DNA from: Fimbriimonas ginsengisoli Gsoil 348
Lineage (GTDB): Bacteria; Armatimonadota; Fimbriimonadia; Fimbriimonadales; Fimbriimonadaceae
Reading direction: 5' to 3'
Assembly: GCF_000724625.1 (NCBI RefSeq)
Contig: NZ_CP007139.1
Coordinates: forward strand, 3,782,001-3,846,000
Length of the DNA stretch: 64,000 nucleotides
In this document: positions 52,826-59,612 of the stretch, in pieces
Layout of the letters: every line of letters starts with the position of its first letter
Position numbering within the stretch: the stretch's first letter is position 1
Translations under genes and position numbers: made by a program
Notes under the pieces: model-generated
Seen by the model: the letters and a program-made list of their open reading frames with translations, nothing else
Told to the model about the DNA's origin: nothing
The model's database searches: none

Positions 52826-52828
52826 GAT

Positions 52829-53017
52829 GCCTTCGGAGCCTTCGGAGCCTTCGGAGCCTTCGGAGCCTTCGGAGCCTTCGGAGCCTTCGGAGCCTTCGGA
52901 GCCTTCGGAGCCTTCGGAGCCTTCGGAGCCTTCGGAGCCTTCGGAGCCTTCGGAGCCTTCGGAGCCTTCGGAGCCTTCGGAGCCTTCGGAGCCTTCGGAG
53001 CCTTCGGAGCCTTCGGA
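52829..53017. repeat. 9-bp minisatellite, 21 units of GCCTTCGGA
   Basis: A 189-bp array = 21 x 9 bp, apparently perfect. All frames are open through it because 9 is a multiple of 3: AFG on the plus strand, EGS on the minus strand. No gene support. It starts 4 bp after the terminator T-run. Degenerate units of the same kind (GCCTTCCGA, GCCTTTCGA) occur at 59491-59508. Confidence 0.95.
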
Positions 53018-53055
53018 AGTATTTTGCATTACCCTAAATCTCCCACGCTCCGATA

Positions 53056-53114
53056 GCTCCGAAGCGAAGCGCTGCTCCGAACGCTCCCCGCGAAGCGGGC
53101 TCCGATGGCTCCCC
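53056..53114. repeat. 59-bp palindromic element, copy 1
   Basis: GCTCCGAAGCGAAGC...CCCCGCGAAGCGGG...GGCTCCCC, ending 2 bp from the Gfo/Idh stop. A copy at 59535-59593 differs at five or so positions. Internal CCCCGCGAAGCGGG forms a hairpin. Both copies lie next to 9-bp tandem arrays. Confidence 0.75.
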
Positions 53115-53115
53115 G

Positions 53116-54252
53116 CTACGCCCAGCTCTTCGACAGGTCGACTTCCGCGGCAACCACCGCTTTTTTCTCGTATCTCGAGGTGGCGATGTGCTCTTTGAGG
53201 GCGGCTTCGTATGCAGCGGCATCGAGTGGGATGTCGATGGTTCGGTCGGTCCAGGCGGAGAAGAGCATGGCGTTGGCTAGCTCTACCGAGTGGATCCCCT
53301 CGGGAGCGGGGGCTAGGAGCGGTTTGCCATCGAGGATGGCGTCGACGAAGTTTTGAACCATTTCGACGTGCTGGCCGCCGTACCCGTCGACCTCAATCTC
53401 AGTGACGCTCGTTGGAACCGACGCGAAAGACTCCGGCGACGTCTCGAGAACCTCTCGGACGGACTGATTCGTCCGGGTGAACAGGATCTTCCCGTCTTCG
53501 TAGACCAACTTTCCGCGGTCCCCGACGATCTCGAGGCGGTTGGTGCCGGGCGCTTCGCCGGTCGTGGTCACGAAGACGCCGGTTGCGCCGTTCGGATACT
53601 CGAGGTATGCCGTAACCTCGTCTTCGACTTCGATATCGTGGTATTTGCCCCACCCACAGTAGGCGCGGACGCGGCTTGGCATGCCGCAGATCCACTGGAA
53701 CAGGTCGAGGTTGTGCGGGCACTGGTTGAGTAGCACGCCACCCCCCTCACCCCGCCACGTGGCCCGCCAGCCGCCGCTGGCGTAGTAGGTGGCGGTCCGG
53801 AACCAGTTGGTGATGATCCAGTTGGTGCGCTGGATCTCCCCAAGTTCGCCGCTTCGCACGACGCGCCGGATCTCTTGGTAGTGGGGGTCGGTTCGCTGGT
53901 TGAACATTGCTCCGAAAACCAAGTTGGTCTTCGCGTGGGCGTCGATCATCCGCTGGGCATCCGCTTTGTGAACGGCGACCGGTTTCTCGGTAAGGACATG
54001 GACGCCGTTCTCAAACGCATCGATCGCGATGGTCGTGTGGTCGTAGTGAGGCACCGCGATCAGGACGGCATCGATATCGCCGCTCCGGATCATTTCCCGG
54101 CTGTCGCCGAATTGCTTGAACTGCGGATATTTCGCGAGCTTCGCCTCATCGATATCGCAGACAGCGGTGAGTTCGCACCGCTGAACCTTCGACATTTGGG
54201 CCACATGCCCCGATCCCATATTTCCCAAACCGACAACACCGAGTCGAACCAT
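53116..54252 (-). CDS. Gfo/Idh/MocA-family NAD(P)-dependent oxidoreductase
   Basis: 378 aa from ATG 54252 (TAAGAT 7 nt upstream; longer starts add about 20 residues with no support). Rossmann motif VRLGVVGLGNMGSGH and Asp in AVCDIDEAKLA; TEKPVAVHK carries the catalytic Lys (EKP). The C-terminal beta domain includes GGVLLNQCPHNLDLFQWICG, with the His typical of the active site. Family members oxidise or reduce sugars or inositol-type substrates; the exact one cannot be told. Appears monocistronic. The 59-bp repeat abuts the stop. Confidence 0.9.
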   Translation of the reverse strand: MVRLGVVGLGNMGSGHVAQMSKVQRCELTAVCDIDEAKLAKYPQFKQFGDSREMIRSGDIDAVLIAVPHYDHTTIAIDAFENGVHVLTEKPVAVHKADAQRMIDAHAKTNLVFGAMFNQRTDPHYQEIRRVVRSGELGEIQRTNWIITNWFRTATYYASGGWRATWRGEGGGVLLNQCPHNLDLFQWICGMPSRVRAYCGWGKYHDIEVEDEVTAYLEYPNGATGVFVTTTGEAPGTNRLEIVGDRGKLVYEDGKILFTRTNQSVREVLETSPESFASVPTSVTEIEVDGYGGQHVEMVQNFVDAILDGKPLLAPAPEGIHSVELANAMLFSAWTDRTIDIPLDAAAYEAALKEHIATSRYEKKAVVAAEVDLSKSWA

Positions 54253-54259
54253 GGAGTTC

Positions 54260-54265
54260 ATCTTA
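54260..54265 (-). promoter_or_regulatory. -10-like TAAGAT of Gfo/Idh gene
   Basis: Minus strand TAAGAT ends 7 nt before the ATG at 54252. Confidence 0.5.
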
Positions 54266-54273
54266 TCCCGGTT

Positions 54274-54320
54274 GGCGGTTGACGATTGACGAACCGGAAT
54301 TCGGGGAATCGTCAATCGCC
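54274..54320. repeat. 14-bp inverted repeat between GspE and Gfo/Idh genes
   Basis: GGCGGTTGACGATT (54274-54287) against AATCGTCAATCGCC (54307-54320), one G-T pair, 19-nt loop. It lies in the gap after the ATPase stop and just upstream of the oxidoreductase -10 region. Could be a terminator-like or operator structure. Confidence 0.5.
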
Positions 54321-54341
54321 AATTGTCGATCGAAAGGTTGA

Positions 54342-55649
54342 CTAGTCCACCGACTGCGTAAAGACGGCCTTGATGACTTCGTCGGGGGTGGTCCAGCCGC
54401 TCATCACTTTGTCGCGGCCATCCTCGAGCATCGTGCGATACCCCTGCTTTCGCGCGGCGGCCGTGAGCTCGGCGAAGTTTTCGCCTCGCGCGATCGCGGC
54501 GCGGAACTCGGGGGTGCCCAGCACCAGCTCGAATACTCCGATTCGGCCTTTAAAGCCGGTACCACGGCAATCCTGGCAACCCGCCCCCTTTCCGAACCGT
54601 CCAGTGGAGAGCTCTTCCGCGGTGAACTTGAGCGTGTCGATCTCGTCTTCGGTCGGCTTGTAAGGCTGGCGGCACTTGGGACAGTTCAGACGAACCAGAC
54701 GCTGGGCAAGGATTCCGACCAAAACGCCCGCGATCAGGTACGGCTCGGCGTTCATGTCGACCATACGGCCGATCGTTTCCACGGCGTTGTTCGTGTGGAG
54801 CGTGCTCATGACGAGGTGGCCGGTAAGGCCGGCCTGGATGCCGATACCGAGCGACTCGGCGTCGCGCATTTCACCGACGAGCATCACGTCCGGGTCTTGC
54901 CGCAAGAAGGTGCGCATGACCTTGGGAAACGTCATTCGCTCCGTGACCTGCACCTGGGCGATGTATTTGTCGTACTCGTATTCGATCGGGTCCTCGACCG
55001 TGACGATGTTTCGCTGCTTGGAGTCGAGGGTGTGGAGGGAAGCGTAAAGGGTGGACGTCTTACCGGAACCGGTAGGGCCGGTAACGAGGATCAGACCGTA
55101 CGGCATCTGGACCGCCCGCCGCCACTTGTGCAGCACTTCCGGCGGCATCCCCAGCTTGGTCATGTCGACCTTCATCGCCATCGGGTCGAGAAGACGCATA
55201 ACGATCTTCTCGCCGTTCAAACACGGGATACAAGAGACACGAGCGGAGAGCCGCCGTCCCAGATACTCCATGTCGATGCGGCCATCTTGAGGTTCCCGGT
55301 TCTCGTCGATCCGCATCCCCGCGGCCAACTTCAGACGGGCAAGCACGTTCTGCGCCTGCTCGGTGGGGAGCTGGCCGGTATCGTGCAACACGCCGTCTTG
55401 GCGGTAGCGGATCTTGAGCTGATCTCGCTCGGGCTGAAGGTGGATGTCCGAGGTGCCGGTATCCAGCGCGTTCATAAAGATCGAGTCGGTGATGCCGACC
55501 GCGATCGACATCTCTTCGCCGCCCATTTCGCGGATATTTCCCTGCTCGCGGAGAACGAGGCGGAACCGCTTGGCGGCTCCGTAGTTGGTCTGTGATACTT
55601 CGATTCCGGCCATGTCGCTGTTTTGCTTACGGAACTCGCGGTTTTCCAT
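54342..55649 (-). CDS. GspE/PilB-type secretion ATPase
   Basis: 435 aa from ATG 55649 with GGGAG upstream; a longer form from 55670 is possible. It powers pilus or type II secretion assembly. The catalytic domain starts near 55 (ALDTGTSDIHLQPERDQL), with GPTGSGKTSTLY (Walker A), DPIEYEYD (Asp box), LVGEMRDAES (Walker B), STLHTNNAVETI (His box) and a tetra-Cys zinc motif (CPKCRQPY...CQDCRGTG). The N-terminal MshEN domains of full PilB/GspE are absent. It stands alone; pil or gsp genes are not adjacent. Confidence 0.88.
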   Translation of the reverse strand: MENREFRKQNSDMAGIEVSQTNYGAAKRFRLVLREQGNIREMGGEEMSIAVGITDSIFMNALDTGTSDIHLQPERDQLKIRYRQDGVLHDTGQLPTEQAQNVLARLKLAAGMRIDENREPQDGRIDMEYLGRRLSARVSCIPCLNGEKIVMRLLDPMAMKVDMTKLGMPPEVLHKWRRAVQMPYGLILVTGPTGSGKTSTLYASLHTLDSKQRNIVTVEDPIEYEYDKYIAQVQVTERMTFPKVMRTFLRQDPDVMLVGEMRDAESLGIGIQAGLTGHLVMSTLHTNNAVETIGRMVDMNAEPYLIAGVLVGILAQRLVRLNCPKCRQPYKPTEDEIDTLKFTAEELSTGRFGKGAGCQDCRGTGFKGRIGVFELVLGTPEFRAAIARGENFAELTAAARKQGYRTMLEDGRDKVMSGWTTPDEVIKAVFTQSVD

Positions 55650-55781
55650 CCAAGACTCCCTTGGACGCAATCCTTCCCACGTTTCCCAATCCTAGACGTT
55701 ACTATACGTGCCACTCCGTTCGATCAGATACGGATTGCGGGGGGAATGGCTGGAAATGGGGGTTCGGGGCGCTGGGCCTTA

Positions 55782-55871
55782 GGGCGTTGGGCGTTGGGCG
55801 TTGGGCGTTGGGCGTTGGGACAGAGCCTCGTTAGCAGGACAGAGTTAGATCCGGGTTAACGCCCAACGCCT
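55782..55871. repeat. GGGCGTT tandem repeat with inverted AACGCCCAACGCC, copy 2
   Basis: Five perfect 7-bp GGGCGTT units (55782-55816), then GTTAACGCCCAACGCC near 55855-55870, able to fold back. Related to 52150-52244. Located upstream of rel. Confidence 0.7.
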
Positions 55872-55910
55872 TCCGCCCCCTGCCACACCGCCGATTAGCT
55901 CATCGTAAGT

Positions 55911-55916
55911 TATACT
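55911..55916 (+). promoter_or_regulatory. Possible -10 box of rel
   Basis: TATACT, 57 nt before ATG 55974. No good -35 seen. Confidence 0.4.
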
Positions 55917-55973
55917 GCGAGAAACATTTTTCTCCCCTTGAGCAGCGTGGCTTGAGCGGGGTGTTTGCCGTCT

Positions 55974-58199
55974 ATGGTCACGGCCTACGACATCAGCCAC
56001 GATTGGGAAGATCCCGAAGAGCTGCACGGTTTGCTTCAGTCAATCCGTGAGCAGCGGCATGATGCCAACGTCCGGCGAATTCGGTACGCCTACTTCCTGG
56101 CCGAGCAAGCCCATAAAGGGCAGACCCGCTCCTCCGGCGAGCCGTACATCATCCACCCGTTGGCGGTTGCGCGCATCCTCGTCGACCTTCGGATGGACGA
56201 CGACTCGATCTGCGCCGCGCTGCTTCACGACGTCCTAGAAGATTGCCCCGAGGTCACCGCGGAGCAGCTTCTACGGATTTTCGGCGAGGACGTTCTGCAC
56301 CTGGTGGAAGGGGTGACCAAGCTCAAATTCACCCACCAGGAGATGCTTACCGACCGCCAGCGGGCGGCGGCGGAGACGACGCGGACCGCGGAGACGCTCC
56401 GCAAGATGCTGTTGGCGATGGCCCAAGACTTCCGGGTCATGGTCATCAAGTTGGCGGACCGGCTGCATAACATGCAGACCCTCGGGGCGCTGCCTCCCGA
56501 AAAACGGACAAGGATCGCCTCCGAGACCTTGGACATCTACGCGCCTCTCGCGGCCCGACTCGGAATCTGGCAGATCAAGTGGCAGCTCGAGGATCTGTCG
56601 TTCCAGGCGCTCCACCCGCACGAGTACGCGGAGGTTCGGGAACGGGTCTCGAAGACTCGAAAGCAGCGCGAAGACGAACTGCAAGAGGCTATCTTGGTCC
56701 TCAAGCGACGGTTCGAGGAGCGCGGGGTCAAAATCGTAGAGATCCGCGGACGCCCGAAGCACCTTTACTCGATCTTCAACAAGATGGTGAAGCAAGGGGT
56801 GAAGTTCGAGGAGATCTACGACCTGCTTGCGCTCCGCATCATCGTCGAGTCGATTCCGGACTGCTACGTCGCATTGGGCATCGTCCACGAGGCTTACGGG
56901 CCGATCCCGTCGCTGTTTTACGATTACATCGCCAGACCCAAGCCGAACGGGTACCAGTCGCTGCACACCAAGGTGCTTGGCCCGAGCAGCCAGCCGTTGG
57001 AGATCCAGATCCGCACCTTGCAGATGCACGAGATCGCCGAACACGGCGTGGCCGCCCACTGGACATACAAGGAAGGGAAGACTTCGATCGACGAGACGAA
57101 GCGTCTCTCACGCCTTCGCGAGCAGCTTTTCGACTGGTCTTCGGATTCCCGGTCCTCGTCCGATTTCCTCCGATCCGTTTCGACCGACCTCTTCGCGGAG
57201 CAGGTTTTCGTGTTCACGCCCAAAGGGGATGTCATCGACCTTCCCAAGGACTCCACTCCGGTCGACTTCGCGTTCCGGGTCCACACGCAGCTTGGGCTGA
57301 CATTGGTTGGGGCGAAGATCAACGGGTCGATCGTGCCGTTGCCGACGAAGCTTCAAAACGGCGATGTCGTGGAGCTGATTACCCGCTCCAACGCACAGCC
57401 GAGCCTCGATTGGCTGGAATTCACCAAGTCGGCGCATGCTCGGAGCCGGATTCGGGCCTTCTTCCGAAAGATCACGAAGACCGACGACGCCCAGCGGGGC
57501 AAAGAAGCCCTTGATAAAGAGCTGAAGTCGCTCGGGCTGGATCCTCGCCAGTACCTCGGCGACAAAGAAGTGCAGCGGGTCGCGGACCAAATGGATTCCT
57601 GCGAAGGCCCGGCAGACGTCTTCGCCCGGGTCGCCACCGGTCAGATCTCGGTGCAAAGCGTGGTTGCAAAACTGCGCGGGACGGTCGTGGAACAGCCGAC
57701 CGCGGATACGATCCAGCTCACCAAGACCAAAGAGGGCAAGGTCGCGCTGACCGCGGGCGGGATGGAAAACGTCCTCGTTTCCCGCGGGAAATGTTGCAAT
57801 CCTATTCCGGGAGACGAGGTAGTCGGCTACGTCACCCGCGGGCGGGGAATCGTGATTCACCGAAAGGTCTGCCCGAACGCGATGGCGTACCAATCGAGCG
57901 AGCCGGAGCGGCTGATCCCGTACAGTTGGCCGCCCGACGGCAACGTCTACACTGTCGGCCTCAAGATCGTCTCGATCAATCGAACCGGATTGCTGATGGA
58001 CATCTCGACCGTACTTGGGGAGTCGAAGACCAACGTGTCGGCGCTCAAGGTGAAAACGCTCCAGAATCACACCGCCGAGATCGACCTGACGATCGACGTT
58101 CGGGATACCGAGCACCTGTCCCAACTCATGGCGAAGATATCCAATTTCGGCGACATAATTTCCATCCTTCGAATGTTCGGCCGCGTCGCGAAATCGTGA
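55974..58199 (+). CDS. (p)ppGpp synthetase/hydrolase RelA/SpoT
   Basis: 741 aa from ATG 55974; TTG 55965 is an alternative. It makes and degrades the alarmone (p)ppGpp. HD hydrolase domain about 25-180 (RSSGEPYIIHPLAVARIL, LLHDVLEDC with the HD pair). Synthetase domain about 240-360 (RPKHLYSIFNKMVKQG, EIYDLLALRIIV, GYQSLHTKV). TGS domain near 400-460 (VFVFTPKGDVIDLPKDSTPV). Then a conserved helical/zinc-finger region with CCNPIPGDEVVGYVTRGRG, and a C-terminal ACT domain (IVSINRTGLLMDISTVL). Both activities look possible, so a bifunctional Rel is the best call. Confidence 0.95.
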   Translation: MVTAYDISHDWEDPEELHGLLQSIREQRHDANVRRIRYAYFLAEQAHKGQTRSSGEPYIIHPLAVARILVDLRMDDDSICAALLHDVLEDCPEVTAEQLLRIFGEDVLHLVEGVTKLKFTHQEMLTDRQRAAAETTRTAETLRKMLLAMAQDFRVMVIKLADRLHNMQTLGALPPEKRTRIASETLDIYAPLAARLGIWQIKWQLEDLSFQALHPHEYAEVRERVSKTRKQREDELQEAILVLKRRFEERGVKIVEIRGRPKHLYSIFNKMVKQGVKFEEIYDLLALRIIVESIPDCYVALGIVHEAYGPIPSLFYDYIARPKPNGYQSLHTKVLGPSSQPLEIQIRTLQMHEIAEHGVAAHWTYKEGKTSIDETKRLSRLREQLFDWSSDSRSSSDFLRSVSTDLFAEQVFVFTPKGDVIDLPKDSTPVDFAFRVHTQLGLTLVGAKINGSIVPLPTKLQNGDVVELITRSNAQPSLDWLEFTKSAHARSRIRAFFRKITKTDDAQRGKEALDKELKSLGLDPRQYLGDKEVQRVADQMDSCEGPADVFARVATGQISVQSVVAKLRGTVVEQPTADTIQLTKTKEGKVALTAGGMENVLVSRGKCCNPIPGDEVVGYVTRGRGIVIHRKVCPNAMAYQSSEPERLIPYSWPPDGNVYTVGLKIVSINRTGLLMDISTVLGESKTNVSALKVKTLQNHTAEIDLTIDVRDTEHLSQLMAKISNFGDIISILRMFGRVAKS

Positions 58200-58248
58200 C
58201 CCCGATCACCCGAAAGCGCGAGCTTTAGCTCGCATGCGAGGTCGACTT

Positions 58249-58347
58249 ATGGTCATTCACAAATTGGGTTGACATTCATCTTGCCCGTAGCCCGTGGCTT
58301 TAGCCGCGGTTCTAGGCTCCTCCGGGGATAAATCCCCGGGCTACGGG
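58249..58347 (+). repeat. 68-bp dispersed repeat, copy 2, with large hairpin
   Basis: 58249-58316 matches 27510-27577. It continues into CCGGGGATAAATCCCCGG and closes as CCCGTAGCCCG...CGGGCTACGGG (58284-58347), a nested stem of about 11 bp outer arms. Located between convergent rel and aroC. Confidence 0.75.
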
Positions 58348-58400
58348 TGAACCTGGATTGTCAATCTATTTTGTTGGTGACCATAAGCCGGCGCTCCCTA

Positions 58401-59477
58401 TTAAGAGATCGCCCGTTGCCTCAGCATGTGGTCGACGAGGACGAGGGCGACCATTGCCTCCACCATCGGCACCGCTCTCGGCAAGACGCACGGATCGTGA
58501 CGGCCGCGGCCTTGGAGCGTGGTGTTCTCGTGCTCGACGGTTACCGTGTGTTGCTCGCGCATAACGGTTGCGGTCGGTTTGAACGCGGCACGGAGAAGGA
58601 TCGGCATGCCGTTGGAGATGCCGCCCTGAATTCCGCCCGAATTGTTGGACCGGGTCGTGACGCGCCGCTCGTTGTCCGCCTCGTATTCGTCGTTGACCTC
58701 CGTGCCGCGGAAGTCGGTCATCCCAAAACCCCCGCCGATCTCGAACCCTTTGCAGGCGGGGAGCGACATTACGGCCTTGGCGAGGTCCGCCTCGAGCTTA
58801 TCGAACACCGGCTCGCCCCAACCGGCGGGAACACCGCGGGCTACGCAAGCAATCGTCCCTCCGATCGAATCTCCGTCCTTGCGAACCGACTCGATCAGCT
58901 CGATCATCTGGTCGGCCATGGCTGCGTCGGGGCATCGGACGATGTTCGACTCGACGGCTTCGCGGCTGACCGAAAGGGGATCGACGGAGGCGGTTAAGCG
59001 GTGGACTTTCTCGACCCAGGCGACGACCTCCACGCCGGACGACGCGAGCACCTTTTGGGCGAGTGCCCCGGCGGCGACCCGTCCGATCGTTTCCCGCGCG
59101 GAGGCTCGGCCTCCGCCGGACCAGGCGCGAATCCCGTACTTCTGATCGTAGGCAAAGTCGGCGTGCGAGGGACGGTACTTCGTCCGCATCTCGTCGTAGT
59201 CGCGCGAACGCTGGTCTTCGTTTCGAACCAGCAAGGCGATCGGGGTGCCAAGGGTAACGCCGTCCAGCACTCCGCTGAGGATCTCAACCTGGTCCGCCTC
59301 TTTGCGCTGGGTGGTGATTTTCGACTGGCCGGGGCGGCGCCGGTCGAGCTCCGTCTGAATCTCCTCCGCCGTGATCGGAATCCGTGGCGGACACCCGTCG
59401 ATCACGACTCCAACCGATGGCCCGTGCGACTCGCCCCAAGTCGAAATCCGAAACAAGGTGCCGAACGAACTCGCCAT
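58401..59477 (-). CDS. aroC: Chorismate synthase
   Basis: 358 aa from ATG 59477. The longer upstream frame only reads the 9-bp/palindromic repeat. It converts EPSP to chorismate with reduced FMN, the last shikimate step. Signatures: [23 protein letters not shown], the family's first motif, then [66 protein letters not shown] and [20 protein letters not shown]. Length matches family. A CATAAT box ends 6 nt before the ATG. Convergent with rel; divergent from the UPF0182 gene. Confidence 0.96.
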   Translation of the reverse strand: MASSFGTLFRISTWGESHGPSVGVVIDGCPPRIPITAEEIQTELDRRRPGQSKITTQRKEADQVEILSGVLDGVTLGTPIALLVRNEDQRSRDYDEMRTKYRPSHADFAYDQKYGIRAWSGGGRASARETIGRVAAGALAQKVLASSGVEVVAWVEKVHRLTASVDPLSVSREAVESNIVRCPDAAMADQMIELIESVRKDGDSIGGTIACVARGVPAGWGEPVFDKLEADLAKAVMSLPACKGFEIGGGFGMTDFRGTEVNDEYEADNERRVTTRSNNSGGIQGGISNGMPILLRAAFKPTATVMREQHTVTVEHENTTLQGRGRHDPCVLPRAVPMVEAMVALVLVDHMLRQRAIS

Positions 59478-59483
59478 CGCTTG

Positions 59484-59489
59484 ATTATG
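59484..59489 (-). promoter_or_regulatory. -10-like CATAAT of aroC
   Basis: Minus strand CATAAT ends 6 nt before the aroC ATG. Pairs with a similar CACAAT-N6-GTG on the plus strand (59601-59613) for the divergent gene. Confidence 0.45.
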
Positions 59490-59490
59490 A

Positions 59491-59593
59491 GCCTTCCGAG
59501 CCTTTCGACTCCGGCCGCTCCGGCCGCTCCGGCCGCTCCGAAGCGAAGCGTTGCTCCGCATGCTCCCCGCGAAGCGGGCTCCGAAAGCTCCCC
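59491..59593. repeat. 9-bp units plus 59-bp palindromic element, copy 2
   Basis: GCCTTCCGA and GCCTTTCGA (59491-59508), three CCGGCCGCT units (59511-59537), then the 59-bp element (59535-59593) found also at 53056-53114. It fills the divergent aroC/UPF0182 intergenic region. Confidence 0.75.
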
Positions 59594-59600
59594 ATAGCGC

Positions 59601-59606
59601 CACAAT
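59601..59606 (+). promoter_or_regulatory. -10-like CACAAT of UPF0182 gene
   Basis: CACAAT ends 6 nt before GTG 59613. Confidence 0.4.
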
Positions 59607-59612
59607 GCAAAC

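Noticed and set aside
52829-53017. CRISPR array
   Set aside because: Units are 9 bp with no spacers and no cas genes nearby.
52757-53056. Open frames across the 9-bp array (EGS, AFG and SEP repeats)
   Set aside because: A 9-bp unit is a multiple of three, so frames stay open by arithmetic. No promoter, ribosome-binding site or non-repeat coding sequence supports a gene.
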